Assembly (NCBI RefSeq): GCF_018598175.1
Contig: NZ_JAHESE010000013.1
Span: 95,906-159,905, forward strand
DNA from: Dawidia cretensis
Lineage (GTDB): Bacteria > Bacteroidota > Bacteroidia > Cytophagales > Cyclobacteriaceae
Direction: 5' to 3'
Length of the DNA: 64,000 nucleotides
Below are positions 42,695 to 51,640 of this stretch, piece by piece (the stretch's first letter is position 1; every line of letters begins with the position of its first letter). Position numbers and translations under genes: made by a program. Below the pieces are notes generated by a model. That model searched no databases, had not been told where the DNA came from, and saw only the letters and a program-made list of their open reading frames with translations.

Positions 42695-42728
42695 AAAGAA
42701 GCTGTTCCGACCGGAATGGCTTCTTTTT
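42695..42728 (+). terminator. Rho-independent terminator after rplS
   Basis: Stem AAAGAAGC/GCTTCTTT with an inner TTCC/GGAA pairing and a run of eight T on the plus strand. Confidence 0.85.
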
Positions 42729-42802
42729 TTTATGCCTAACACGTTTGCGCGGAGGCAAAAACCACGAAATTTACGCTCGTTAGCATACTATTATTTATTT
42801 AA

Positions 42803-42810
42803 TAACTTTG
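42803..42810 (+). promoter_or_regulatory. -7 element for the class I aldolase gene
   Basis: TAACTTTG, a full match to TAnnTTTG, 46 bases before the ATG at 42857. A weak TTAG lies 19 bases upstream. Confidence 0.5.
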
Positions 42811-42856
42811 CCCCGCTCATTTTAAAAAACCCAAACAAACCAGACTCATTACCACC

Positions 42857-43927
42857 ATGGCAAAGAACATCGCAGATCTGCTGGGCAAGGATGCCGACTT
42901 CCTGCTCAAGCATCAAAGCAAGACCATCTCGAAGGATCAGCTCCACCTGCCCAGCCCGACGTTTGTTGACGACATCTTTCTGCCATCGAATCGCAACCCC
43001 CAGGTTTTAAGAAGCCTGCAGCAACTGTTTAGCACCGGTCGCCTGAAAGACACCGGCTTCCTGTCGATCCTCCCGATCGACCAGGGCATTGAGCACAGCG
43101 CCGGGGCATCGTTTGCCAAGAACCCTGCCTATTTCGACCCTGAAAATATTGTAAAGCTGGCCATCGAAGGCGGCTGCAACGGTGTAGCCACTACGTTTGG
43201 CGCCCTGTCACTCGTATCACGCAAGTATGCTCACCGTATTCCTTTCATCGTAAAGATCAACCACAACGAGCTGCTGACCTACCCCAACAAGCATGAACAA
43301 ATCATGTTCGGCAGCGTGCGCGACGCCTATAACCTGGGCGCGGTAGCCGTGGGTGCAACGATTTACTTCGGCTCTGACGGTGCATCGCGTCAGATCATCG
43401 AAGTGGCCAAAGCTTTTGAAGAAGCTCATAGCCTGGGTATGGCGACCATTCTGTGGTGCTATATCCGCAATAATGCTTTCAAACAAGGCGGCGTCGACTA
43501 TCACGTATCGGCCGACCTCACCGGTCAGGCGAACCACCTGGGTGTAACAATCCAGGCAGATATCATCAAGCAGAAGCTGGCGGAGAACACCGGTGGCTAC
43601 AAAGCCCTCAATACGGGTGGTAGCAGCTACGGCAAGCTGGATGAGCGCATTTATAGCGAGCTTTCGTCTGAGCACCCCATTGATCTGTGCCGTTACCAGG
43701 TAGCGAACTGCTTCATGGGCCGTGCCGGTCTGATCAACTCGGGTGGCGAATCGAAAGGTACCAGCGACCTGGCAGATGCCGTGCGTACAGCCGTGATCAA
43801 CAAACGCGCGGGCGGTATGGGCCTGATCTCGGGCAGAAAGGCATTCCAACGCCCCCTCAAAGAGGGTGTGGAAATCCTGAATGCCATTCAGGATGTGTAC
43901 CTTGATAAGTCGATCGACATAGCATAA
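42857..43927 (+). CDS. fbaB: Class I fructose-bisphosphate aldolase (DhnA/FbaB type)
   Basis: 356 aa. The sequence has the DhnA-type class I aldolase pattern: [57 protein letters not shown] and [16 protein letters not shown] with [19 protein letters not shown]. These are barrel strands and phosphate-binding segments of this family. It cleaves fructose 1,6-bisphosphate, or works in reverse in gluconeogenesis, through a Schiff base and without a metal. It stands alone between strong terminators and has its own promoter. Confidence 0.93.
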   Translation: MAKNIADLLGKDADFLLKHQSKTISKDQLHLPSPTFVDDIFLPSNRNPQVLRSLQQLFSTGRLKDTGFLSILPIDQGIEHSAGASFAKNPAYFDPENIVKLAIEGGCNGVATTFGALSLVSRKYAHRIPFIVKINHNELLTYPNKHEQIMFGSVRDAYNLGAVAVGATIYFGSDGASRQIIEVAKAFEEAHSLGMATILWCYIRNNAFKQGGVDYHVSADLTGQANHLGVTIQADIIKQKLAENTGGYKALNTGGSSYGKLDERIYSELSSEHPIDLCRYQVANCFMGRAGLINSGGESKGTSDLADAVRTAVINKRAGGMGLISGRKAFQRPLKEGVEILNAIQDVYLDKSIDIA

Positions 43928-43941
43928 TTGTTTTCCATTAC

Positions 43942-43979
43942 AAGCCGGTGTATCTTCGATACGTCGGCTTTATTTTTTT
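43942..43979 (+). terminator. Rho-independent terminator after the aldolase gene
   Basis: Stem AAGCCG..GTATC paired with GATAC..CGGCTT (a GT/GT internal mismatch) around a TTC loop, followed by a T-run. Confidence 0.85.
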
Positions 43980-43994
43980 ACTAAATAGAATTAT

Positions 43995-44834
43995 ATGTCT
44001 TGGTTCAAGCGTAGTGATAAAGGTATTCAGACGCCGACGGAGGCGAAGCGGGAAGTGCCTGATGGCCTCTGGTTCAAGTCGCCGGCCGGTAAAATTATTC
44101 ATACCCGTGAATTGAAGAACAACGCCTATGTCGTACCGGATGAAGATTTTCACGTACGCATTGGTTCGGAAGAGTATTTCGAAATTCTCTTTGACGACGG
44201 TCAATTCACCGAGCTCGACCCCAACATGGAGTCGGCTGACCCCCTGAACTTCAAAGACACCAAGCCTTATCCGAAGCGTATTAAAGAATCGCAGGAAAAG
44301 TCGCAGTTGAAAGATGCCGTGCGTACGGCCTATGGTAAACTGAACGGCGTCGACATTACCATCGGGTGTATGGACTTCAGCTTTATCGGTGGCTCGATGG
44401 GCTCGGTAGTTGGTGAGAAAATCGCCCGTGCCATGGACCACAGCCTGCAGAACAAAAAGCCGTTCCTGATGATCTCCCGCTCGGGCGGTGCCCGCATGAT
44501 GGAGGCCGGCATCTCGCTGATGCAAATGGCCAAAACATCGGCCAAGATCTCCCTGCTGGATAAAGCCGGGATACCCTATATCTCTTTGCTGACCGATCCG
44601 ACCACGGGAGGTGTAACAGCATCATACGCCATGCTGGGTGACTTCAACATCGCCGAGCCCGGCTCTCTGATCGGCTTTGCCGGCCCCCGCGTAATTCGCG
44701 AGACCATTGGCAAAGACCTGCCCAAAGGTTTTCAAAGCGCCGAGTTCGTTCTCGAGCACGGCTTCCTCGACTTCATCGTCGACCGCCGCAACCTCAAGAG
44801 CCGCTTGGGTACATTGCTTAAAATGCTGCAGTAA
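43995..44834 (+). CDS. accD: Acetyl-CoA carboxylase carboxyltransferase subunit beta, zinc ribbon lost
   Basis: 279 aa. The carboxyltransferase core is clear: [48 protein letters not shown] and [19 protein letters not shown], then [12 protein letters not shown], which are CoA- and carboxybiotin-site segments. The E. coli protein has an N-terminal zinc ribbon of four cysteines. Here the matching region (residues 28-55: FKSPAGKII...[12 protein letters not shown]) has Ser29, Gly32, Val47 and Glu50 instead, so zinc cannot bind there. The same loss occurs in other Bacteroidetes as I recall. AccD works with AccA, not present in the window, to make malonyl-CoA. Confidence 0.96.
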   Translation: MSWFKRSDKGIQTPTEAKREVPDGLWFKSPAGKIIHTRELKNNAYVVPDEDFHVRIGSEEYFEILFDDGQFTELDPNMESADPLNFKDTKPYPKRIKESQEKSQLKDAVRTAYGKLNGVDITIGCMDFSFIGGSMGSVVGEKIARAMDHSLQNKKPFLMISRSGGARMMEAGISLMQMAKTSAKISLLDKAGIPYISLLTDPTTGGVTASYAMLGDFNIAEPGSLIGFAGPRVIRETIGKDLPKGFQSAEFVLEHGFLDFIVDRRNLKSRLGTLLKMLQ

Positions 44835-44852
44835 GCAGCTAACTATATACTT

Positions 44853-44880
44853 AAAAAGGGGACGGCTTCGTCCCCTTTTT
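44853..44880. terminator. Bidirectional terminator between accD and the amine oxidase gene
   Basis: A 12-bp perfect stem AAAAAGGGGACG/CGTCCCCTTTTT with a GCTT loop; T-runs on both strands. Confidence 0.9.
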
Positions 44881-44902
44881 TATGTCATCTCGATAAATAA
44901 CT

Positions 44903-46369
44903 TTATACAATCGTCTCGATTAGCGCAAGCGCTGCCACTTGCGCCGATAACAAAGCTCCATTTAGCGTCCCGGCATCCCCCGTCGTATCCGTCGCCTCTC
45001 CCGCAAAGAACAATACGCCGTTCACCGGCGCCGCCAGCTCCACACGATCTTGATTTGATCCATCGGCGGTACTGTACGCCATCCCGCCACGAATATACTC
45101 CTCCTTCGTCCAGTCCATAATCACAGACAGTATATTATCCGCGGGATCGCGTCGTATACTCTCCGTAGCCTGCCCGGCAAACATCCCGTCCAGCTCTTGC
45201 AAAAGAACCGGCACCATTTCTTGTCCCAACGCCGAGAGCTCTGCCGCCCGGGGCCCTTGGATCGTTATATCCAATGTCTTGAACTGGTCATCGCGCCCAA
45301 TGCCCGCGTTGAAGTATTCGGGCGCCTGCACACCACCATAAATGAAATTCGTCTGCGTGCCCCAGAAGTTCTTCCGGAACTCCAATCGCACACGCAATGC
45401 CGCCTCCATCTCCATCCGCGACAATGCGGCTGTTTTGGTATCGGGCAGCGGCGGATTGAATGTCATCATGCCTGCTTTTAAAACCGATACCGGCGCCGTT
45501 ATAATCACGCGATCAACTTCTGCAGTGAAGGGCTCTGCTGCATTTGCCGCCGTACGTTGCCCCGTCAATATCACTTTGCCACCACTATATTGTATGCCGG
45601 TCACGGCGCTGTTGAGCTCCACCAGGCTCAGCACATTACTGAACCGCGACAAGACCACATCCTGCATCGGGTTTGCCCGCAACATGGTACGGTGGGTGTT
45701 GCGTGTTAATAGCGTTGCTGCTTCTGCCACACCCTTCAACCCGAGCTTGTCATTTACCGTGCCATGCCGGTTGCCGATCCAGCCATTGAGAATAGCCTGT
45801 ACGCGCGGATTAATACCGGCGCTGGTGATCGCGCTTTGCACCGTCACCGGTTCCGTGCGCATCTTCAGCGACTCAAAAAATTCACGGGCTGCCACCACGT
45901 CGGCATCATCCGTTACTTCTGTTGCCAGGCGTGGTATACCATCCAGTACGTATACATCTTCTCCCAGCGATGAAAAATCGATCACGGGCACTTTCAACTG
46001 GCTGACGATACGCGCCAGTTCGCCATCGGTACCTTCGATGAAGCTCGCACCCAACTCAAACGGAAACTTACTGATGGGTGGATCGGTCGTACTAAACTGA
46101 AGCGACGCAGTCGGCTGATCAAACTGCCGCAGGGTGCGCACCCTACCGCCCAGCACAGACGACGCTTCGAATATGCGCACTTTCACGCCCTTGCTACGCA
46201 AGATATCGGCGGCATGTAGCCCGGCAGCACCAGCGCCGATGATGCCTACAACCCCGTCGTATTGAATCTCAGGCTGAGGGTCTTTGTCGCTGCAGCCCGC
46301 GAGCCATGTGGGGAGCATCAGCCCTGCCGATACCCCCACTATCTGTTGCAATGCTTGCCTTCTCTTCAC
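44903..46369 (-). CDS. Flavin-dependent amine oxidase, Tat-like lipoprotein
   Basis: 488 aa. The N-terminus KRRQALQQIVGVSAG has a twin-arginine and hydrophobic segment and ends in a lipobox (WLAGC, Cys26), suggesting export of a folded flavoprotein. FAD-binding motif VGIIGAGAAGLHAAD lies at about 41-54, followed by VRIFEASSVLGGRVRT. The C-terminal GVLFFAGEATDTTGDAGTLNGALLSAQVAA motif (in outline) is typical of the amine oxidase family that includes monoamine oxidase and polyamine oxidase. The substrate is not known. The start codon is GTG (46369); no in-frame ATG gives a sensible signal. Confidence 0.9.
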   Translation of the reverse strand: MKRRQALQQIVGVSAGLMLPTWLAGCSDKDPQPEIQYDGVVGIIGAGAAGLHAADILRSKGVKVRIFEASSVLGGRVRTLRQFDQPTASLQFSTTDPPISKFPFELGASFIEGTDGELARIVSQLKVPVIDFSSLGEDVYVLDGIPRLATEVTDDADVVAAREFFESLKMRTEPVTVQSAITSAGINPRVQAILNGWIGNRHGTVNDKLGLKGVAEAATLLTRNTHRTMLRANPMQDVVLSRFSNVLSLVELNSAVTGIQYSGGKVILTGQRTAANAAEPFTAEVDRVIITAPVSVLKAGMMTFNPPLPDTKTAALSRMEMEAALRVRLEFRKNFWGTQTNFIYGGVQAPEYFNAGIGRDDQFKTLDITIQGPRAAELSALGQEMVPVLLQELDGMFAGQATESIRRDPADNILSVIMDWTKEEYIRGGMAYSTADGSNQDRVELAAPVNGVLFFAGEATDTTGDAGTLNGALLSAQVAALALIETIV

Positions 46370-46438
46370 CGTGTCATGGATTTTGCGAAAATGATCAGAG
46401 ACTCTGATTTTACGGGAAATATAACCGATTTTCGTTTT

Positions 46439-46987
46439 ATGAATGCTTTCGAGATACCCCCGGTTGCCAAAGTGGCTATCATTGGCCCCGAGTGCACAGG
46501 AAAATCGGCCCTGTCAGCTTACCTCGCCGACTATTTTAAAACCGCATGGGTACCTGAATATGCGCGCCAGTATATTGGTAACCTGACACGCCCTTATACC
46601 GAAGACGACCTCCTCCCCATCGCCCATGGCCAACTGCGCATAGAAGACGAATGGGCGCGCGACGCCAACGGCGTACTAATCTGCGACACCAACCTGTACG
46701 TGATCAAAGTATGGAGCGAGTTTAAGTACGGCCACTGCAACGAGGAGATCTTGCGCAACATCGCCACCCGCCATTATGACTTATACCTGCTCACCTACGT
46801 AGACCTGCCGTGGGAAGAAGACCCACAACGCGAACACCCCCAGCAGCGCGAAGCGCTGTACACCCTATACCTGCGCGAAATGCAACACCAATCTGTACCC
46901 TTCGTTGAAATCCGCGGCGAACGAGATCAACGCCAACAGCTAGCACGAGAAGCCGTAGAAAAAATGCTCGCCACCCGCAAACCGTAA
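46439..46987 (+). CDS. NadR-like P-loop kinase (AAA_28; nicotinamide riboside kinase-like)
   Basis: 182 aa. A P-loop GPECTGKS (residues 16-23) is followed by FKTAWVPEYARQYIG and then CDTNLYVIKVWSEFKYG. The last third has YLLTYVDLPWEEDPQREHPQQREALY in outline. This order matches the ribosylnicotinamide kinase domain of NadR and stand-alone AAA_28 relatives. Such enzymes phosphorylate nicotinamide riboside for NAD salvage. The start at 46439 gives the length usual for stand-alone copies; ATGs at 46376 and 46391 are alternatives. It is divergent from the amine oxidase and lies 10 bases before the DUF2721 gene. Confidence 0.85.
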   Translation: MNAFEIPPVAKVAIIGPECTGKSALSAYLADYFKTAWVPEYARQYIGNLTRPYTEDDLLPIAHGQLRIEDEWARDANGVLICDTNLYVIKVWSEFKYGHCNEEILRNIATRHYDLYLLTYVDLPWEEDPQREHPQQREALYTLYLREMQHQSVPFVEIRGERDQRQQLAREAVEKMLATRKP

Positions 46988-46997
46988 CGACCTGACG

Positions 46998-47399
46998 ATG
47001 CAGAATATTTCTATCAACACGCCTGCCCTCTTGTTCCCCGCCATTACCCTATTGATGCTGGCCTACACCAACCGTTTTCTTGCGCTGGCAACACTCATTC
47101 GGAACCTGCACGCCAAATACAAACAAGTACAGGAAGAACGTGACGTGATCAGAGCACAGATACGCAACCTGAAAAAACGCCTGGTACTCATCAAACAAAT
47201 GCAGGCCGCCGGCATCGTCAGCTTTTTCTTCTGCGTGCTGAGCATGCTGTCCTTTTTTCTACAATACGAAGTGTGCGCTATTACCATCTTCGGCTTGAGC
47301 CTTATCTTCCTATTGCTGTCGCTGGCGTTATCGTTAAACGAGGTTTATATCAGCACGAAGGCGCTGGAAATAGAATTGAAAAATATGGAGGAGGAATAG
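46998..47399 (+). CDS. DUF2721 membrane protein
   Basis: 133 aa. An N-terminal membrane segment (TPALLFPAITLLMLAYTNRFLAL in outline) is followed by a basic coiled segment (IRNLHAKYKQVQEERDVIRAQIRNLKKRL in outline) and two further membrane helices. The P-A-L-L-F-P-A-I-T-L-L-x-L-A-Y-T-N-R-F pattern is typical of DUF2721. No function is known. It follows the NadR-like gene by 10 bases and probably shares its mRNA, and its stop is three bases from that of the convergent OmpA-family gene. Confidence 0.85.
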   Translation: MQNISINTPALLFPAITLLMLAYTNRFLALATLIRNLHAKYKQVQEERDVIRAQIRNLKKRLVLIKQMQAAGIVSFFFCVLSMLSFFLQYEVCAITIFGLSLIFLLLSLALSLNEVYISTKALEIELKNMEEE

Positions 47400-47402
47400 A
47401 CG

Positions 47403-49367
47403 TTATTTCTCCGTAATCAAGAACTCAACCCGACGGTTGCGCGCTCTTCCCTCCGGCGTCTTATTCGAATCAATCGGCCGGGCAGTACCATAGCCCTTTG
47501 CCGTCACCCGGTTCTTCGGCACTTCTTTTTCTACCAGGTAGTTCATCACAGCCTTTGCCTGGTTCAGTGTCGCCACCTTTGTACCGGGATCGGTATACGC
47601 ACCGATCTCGATCTTCATACGCGGGTTCTTCAGCAGAAATGCCGCGAGGCGGTCCAGCTCGCGATACGACGAAGGATGTACTGTGATGACCTTACCCGCA
47701 TTAAACGTAATGTTATTTAACGGAATAGACTGGCCGCGTTGCAGGGGTGCAATTACCAGGTCGCGCAAGATTGAGACATCGGCCGTCTCGCGCGTAACGT
47801 CAATCGATTCATACAGCGGATAGTATCCCTCGGCCTCCGCGCTCAACACGTAGCGCTCTTTAACCGGGAAGCGTAGCTCATATTCGCGCGAAAGCGAATC
47901 GACACTCGCCGTAACCGATGACACACCTTCAACCACCACCTGCACCGGCACCTCTGCGCCCACCGGCTTGGCTGTGCGCAGGTCTAAAATCTTACCACTT
48001 ACGATCGCCATCTTCTCGGCGTCGGCTTGCAGGTCAAGCGTTATTTCTTCATACCCATCGATGCCCTTCAGGTCCACCAGGTCGGGCAACGACTCAAAAC
48101 CGCGGGCGCTTACCTGTACATAATATACTGTGCCGTGCGGCAAGTGCATAGAATACGTTCCTTTAGCGACGTCTACGGTAGCATAGTCAATCTCGTCACC
48201 GTCTACCATAATCTTCGCTTTGGCGGAAGCAGGAATCGTACGTTCAGTATTCTTCACCATCAGCTTTCCTTTCAACAAGGCAAAGTCAACGGGCTCTTCT
48301 TCCAGGTCGAGTTGGATGTGTTTAAACTGGCGGCCCACCGCATCGACGGGATATGTCTTTGGACCATATTGAAAGAGCTTCGCCGAAAGCTCATACCGGG
48401 CCCCCAGCGGCAACTCTACCCGAAAGGTAGCGGAGTCTGCATTTACCGACGACGCTGCCGCCTGTTTACCATCGATCAGAATGGTAACGGCCTTCTGCGT
48501 CAGCGGACGCTTGCTTTTGGCATTGATTATTTTACCCGTTACGAGTACATACGGACGGTCTTCGTACAATTTTACTTCGAAGATGTCGGCTTGCTTATCC
48601 GCCACGGCGGTAGAAGCAAAGTATGCCCACGAACCGTTGGCGTTGGTGTTCAACCCATCTTCGTTGCCAGGAGTATTGATCGTGTCGTTCAACGCCACCG
48701 GAGCAGACCAGGCACTCCAGTCGGCGCTTACGCGTTCTGCTTTAAAGAAATCGGCTTGTTTTCCCTTGATCGTGCGCGAGAAGTACAGCGTTTTGTTATC
48801 TGACAGTATAAAAGGACTATATACTTTCCCTTCTATGCCTTTTACGGCTTGTGCCTTTTGCCAATGTCCTTCGGCGCTGCGGTCGATGCGATACAGCGTC
48901 CCACCGCGGCTAAAGAGTATATATTTTCCGTCCGCCGACAGCGTCGCTTCCCTGGATGCCTTTACACCAATTTTTTGCGGTGCCGACCAAATGCTGCCCT
49001 GCCGTGTAGCCAGGGAGAGACCTTCGTCATTGTAGAGTAATAAGCTCAAACCATCAGCGGAAATACCCAACGGATAGGTACGCTGCCCGATGTTCAGGGA
49101 AGTCGAGTGGGTAGCTTCTTGCCACGAACCGTCTGCAAGGCGTGTAGAGATCCAGATGTCCGCTGTCTTTTTTACACCTAACCCGTTTTGCGGATGGTTC
49201 TTACGTGCAAAGAACAGGGTGCTGCGGTCAGCCGAAATCACGGGGTTTACCTCGTCATAAGATGAATTAACCCCGGCACCGAGCTTTTTCGGAATAAAAT
49301 CGGACTGGGCTGACACCCACGTGACAGACGCCACGAACGCAGCGGCGGAAAGGATTATTGACTTCAT
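47403..49367 (-). CDS. OmpA family protein with PD40-like beta-propeller
   Basis: 654 aa. A Sec signal (MKSIILSAAAFVASVTWVSAQ) is followed by PD40/WD40-like propeller repeats (SADRSTLFFARKN, SADGLSLLLYNDEG, SADGKYILFSRGG, LSDNKTLYFSRT; about 25-265). Several carboxypeptidase-like or Ig-like beta domains come next (about 285-530). The C-terminal OmpA domain (about 545-654) has IPLNNITFNAGKV, MKIEIGAYTD and NRVTAKGYGTARPIDSN...GRARNRRVEF, which bind peptidoglycan. It probably anchors the outer membrane to the cell wall. In Bacteroidetes, proteins of this layout often accompany the gliding or type IX secretion outfits, but none are adjacent here. Confidence 0.92.
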   Translation of the reverse strand: MKSIILSAAAFVASVTWVSAQSDFIPKKLGAGVNSSYDEVNPVISADRSTLFFARKNHPQNGLGVKKTADIWISTRLADGSWQEATHSTSLNIGQRTYPLGISADGLSLLLYNDEGLSLATRQGSIWSAPQKIGVKASREATLSADGKYILFSRGGTLYRIDRSAEGHWQKAQAVKGIEGKVYSPFILSDNKTLYFSRTIKGKQADFFKAERVSADWSAWSAPVALNDTINTPGNEDGLNTNANGSWAYFASTAVADKQADIFEVKLYEDRPYVLVTGKIINAKSKRPLTQKAVTILIDGKQAAASSVNADSATFRVELPLGARYELSAKLFQYGPKTYPVDAVGRQFKHIQLDLEEEPVDFALLKGKLMVKNTERTIPASAKAKIMVDGDEIDYATVDVAKGTYSMHLPHGTVYYVQVSARGFESLPDLVDLKGIDGYEEITLDLQADAEKMAIVSGKILDLRTAKPVGAEVPVQVVVEGVSSVTASVDSLSREYELRFPVKERYVLSAEAEGYYPLYESIDVTRETADVSILRDLVIAPLQRGQSIPLNNITFNAGKVITVHPSSYRELDRLAAFLLKNPRMKIEIGAYTDPGTKVATLNQAKAVMNYLVEKEVPKNRVTAKGYGTARPIDSNKTPEGRARNRRVEFLITEK

Positions 49368-49457
49368 GATAATTTCCAGTGGTTTACTAATCCGGGATGA
49401 GCGGGGCTAAAATTAGAAGGTGTCGCGCACATGGCCCCGCGGATGTAATAAATTCTG

Positions 49458-49490
49458 CAAAAAAAGAAGACCGGTGCGTCCGGTCTTCTT
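49458..49490 (-). terminator. Rho-independent terminator of acs
   Basis: An 11-bp perfect stem AAGAAGACCGG/CCGGTCTTCTT with a 5-base loop and a minus-strand T-run, 29 bases after the acs stop. Confidence 0.9.
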
Positions 49491-49519
49491 CAGGGAAGTT
49501 AAAAACCCAAATTCGTATG

Positions 49520-51412
49520 TTACAACGCGCCTGCTTTGATCTCTTCCACCACCGCAGGATCGAGCAAGGTCGTTATATCGCCCAGGTTCGAGACGTCACC
49601 CTCGGCCACCTTGCGTAAGATTCTGCGCATGATCTTACCCGAACGTGTTTTAGGCAACCCGCTGACAAATTGGATTTTGTCAGGCTTCGCGATGGGACCG
49701 ATAATGCGCGACACGGTGTCACGTATCTCACCGCGCAGCTTTTCTTCATCCTTCGGCTTTTCGTAGCAGATGACAAACGCGTACACGGCCTGGCCTTTGA
49801 TGTCGTGCGGGAAGCCCACCACGGCGGTTTCTGTTACCAGCGGGTGCTCGTCCACGGCGCTCTCGATCTCGGCCGTGCCCAGGTTGTGCCCTGATACGAT
49901 AATGATGTCGTCCACCCGGCCCGTGATGCGGTAATATCCGTCTTCGTCACGCTTACAGCCGTCGCCGGTAAAATACTTACCGGGAAAGGTCGAGAAATAC
50001 GTATCCTTAAACCGCTGGTGGTCACCATAGATGGTGCGCGCCATGCCCGGCCACGGGAATTTGATCGTCAGACGTCCTTCCACCCCGTTGCCATTTACTT
50101 CGAGACCGCCTTCGTTCATCACGGCCGGCTGCACGCCGGGTAACGGCAGCGTGGCAAACGCTGGCTTGAGCGGCGTAACCCGGGCGATAGGCGCAATCAT
50201 AAAGCCCCCGGTCTCGGTCTGCCACCACGTGTCGACAATGGCGCATTTACCTTTGCCGATATTTTTATCGTACCAGTGCCAGGCCTCCTCATTGATGGGT
50301 TCGCCCACGCTGCCCAGTACACGCAGCGACGAAAGATCATATTTTTCAATGAACTCGATTGGTGCTTGCTGTAACGAGCGAATGGCCGTCGGCGCTGTGT
50401 AAAAGATATTTACCTTGTGGCGTTCAATCGCCTGCCAGAACCTGCCCGGATTGGGCCAGGACGGAATACCTTCAAACATGACCGTCGTTGCACCCGCCGA
50501 CAGCGGCCCATATAAGATATAGGAGTGACCTGTCACCCAGCCGATGTCGGCCGTACACCAATATACTTGCCCTTCTTGGTATTGAAAGGTCGTACGGAAC
50601 GTATAGTTCGTATATACCATGTAGCCTCCACAGGTATGGACCATACCCTTAGGCTTGCCGGTAGAGCCGGAAGTATAAAGAATGAAGAGCAGGTCTTCGG
50701 CGTCCATCTCCTCGGCCGGACAGTCGGCCGACACCTTGGTGATCTCTTCATGCCACCACACGTCGCGCCCCGGTGTAAGCGGCGCACCCGACTTGATATA
50801 CTCTTTTACGATTACCTTCGATACAGAAGGGCAGCTTTGTACGGCCTCGTCTACAATCTTCTTGAGGTTAATGGTTTTGTCGCCGCGGTATGCGCCGTCA
50901 GATGTAACGACCACGTTAGAGCCGGCGTCATTAATGCGGTCGGCAATAGCCTTGGCTGAGAAGCCTGCAAACACCACCGAGTGCACCGCACCAATGCGGG
51001 CACACGCCAATACGGCATAGGCCAGCTCGGGTATCATGGGCAGGTAAATACAAACGCGGTCACCTTTCTTGACGCCCTGCGCCTTAAGCATGTTCGCCGT
51101 TTTACATACCTCTTCGAATAACTGTTGATACGTAATGTGCCGGGCGTCTTCGTCGGGGTTGTTGGGTTCCCAGATAATGGCGGTGCGGTTAGCATGATTG
51201 GCCAGGTGCCGGTCGAGACAGTTCTCAGTAATGTTCAGCTTGCCGCCAATAAACCATTTAACACTCGGTTTGTGAAAATCCCACTCCAGCACTTTGTCCC
51301 ACTTCTTCCGCCATGTAAGGCCATTCGCCACATCGCTCCAGAAGTTTTCAGGGTGTTCTATACTTTTTTGATAATGATGCTGATAGTCCTCAAAGGTTCT
51401 AATGACGTTCAT
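49520..51412 (-). CDS. acs: Acetyl-CoA synthetase
   Basis: 630 aa, the typical length. Core motifs: LFILYTSGSTGKPKGMVH (ATP loop), YWCTADIGWVTGHSYILYGPL, VDTWWQTETGG, YFTGDGCKRDEDGYYRITGRVDD (A8 hinge region) and the C-terminal KTRSGKIMRR with catalytic Lys593, the residue acetylated in regulated homologues. It activates acetate to acetyl-CoA using ATP. It is transcribed alone; the OmpA-family gene lies downstream after a strong terminator and a methyltransferase gene is divergent upstream. Confidence 0.97.
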   Translation of the reverse strand: MNVIRTFEDYQHHYQKSIEHPENFWSDVANGLTWRKKWDKVLEWDFHKPSVKWFIGGKLNITENCLDRHLANHANRTAIIWEPNNPDEDARHITYQQLFEEVCKTANMLKAQGVKKGDRVCIYLPMIPELAYAVLACARIGAVHSVVFAGFSAKAIADRINDAGSNVVVTSDGAYRGDKTINLKKIVDEAVQSCPSVSKVIVKEYIKSGAPLTPGRDVWWHEEITKVSADCPAEEMDAEDLLFILYTSGSTGKPKGMVHTCGGYMVYTNYTFRTTFQYQEGQVYWCTADIGWVTGHSYILYGPLSAGATTVMFEGIPSWPNPGRFWQAIERHKVNIFYTAPTAIRSLQQAPIEFIEKYDLSSLRVLGSVGEPINEEAWHWYDKNIGKGKCAIVDTWWQTETGGFMIAPIARVTPLKPAFATLPLPGVQPAVMNEGGLEVNGNGVEGRLTIKFPWPGMARTIYGDHQRFKDTYFSTFPGKYFTGDGCKRDEDGYYRITGRVDDIIIVSGHNLGTAEIESAVDEHPLVTETAVVGFPHDIKGQAVYAFVICYEKPKDEEKLRGEIRDTVSRIIGPIAKPDKIQFVSGLPKTRSGKIMRRILRKVAEGDVSNLGDITTLLDPAVVEEIKAGAL

Positions 51413-51542
51413 GGTTGGTTTTGCCTGGGGTAGATTAGGGTTTTACTCTCGTGCTGCACTTCCTAACGGTCGTAATCGTTTTAAAGCCCTACACAGCGAT
51501 AAAATTCTACTCTTTTTCGGGAAATTCAAATAATATTCTGCG

Positions 51543-51556
51543 TGTGTTTGAACACA
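51543..51556. promoter_or_regulatory. Inverted repeat between acs and the methyltransferase gene
   Basis: TGTGTT-TG-AACACA, a perfect 6-bp arm palindrome with a 2-base centre in a 228-base divergent gap. It could be an operator for acs; no regulator is assigned. Confidence 0.35.
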
Positions 51557-51640
51557 ACGATAGCCAACGATCAAAATAGGTCGGTGTGCGGTCGTGTGCG
51601 AGGAAACCTTGCGGGCAAATCTTGCGTCTTAATTAAAAAG

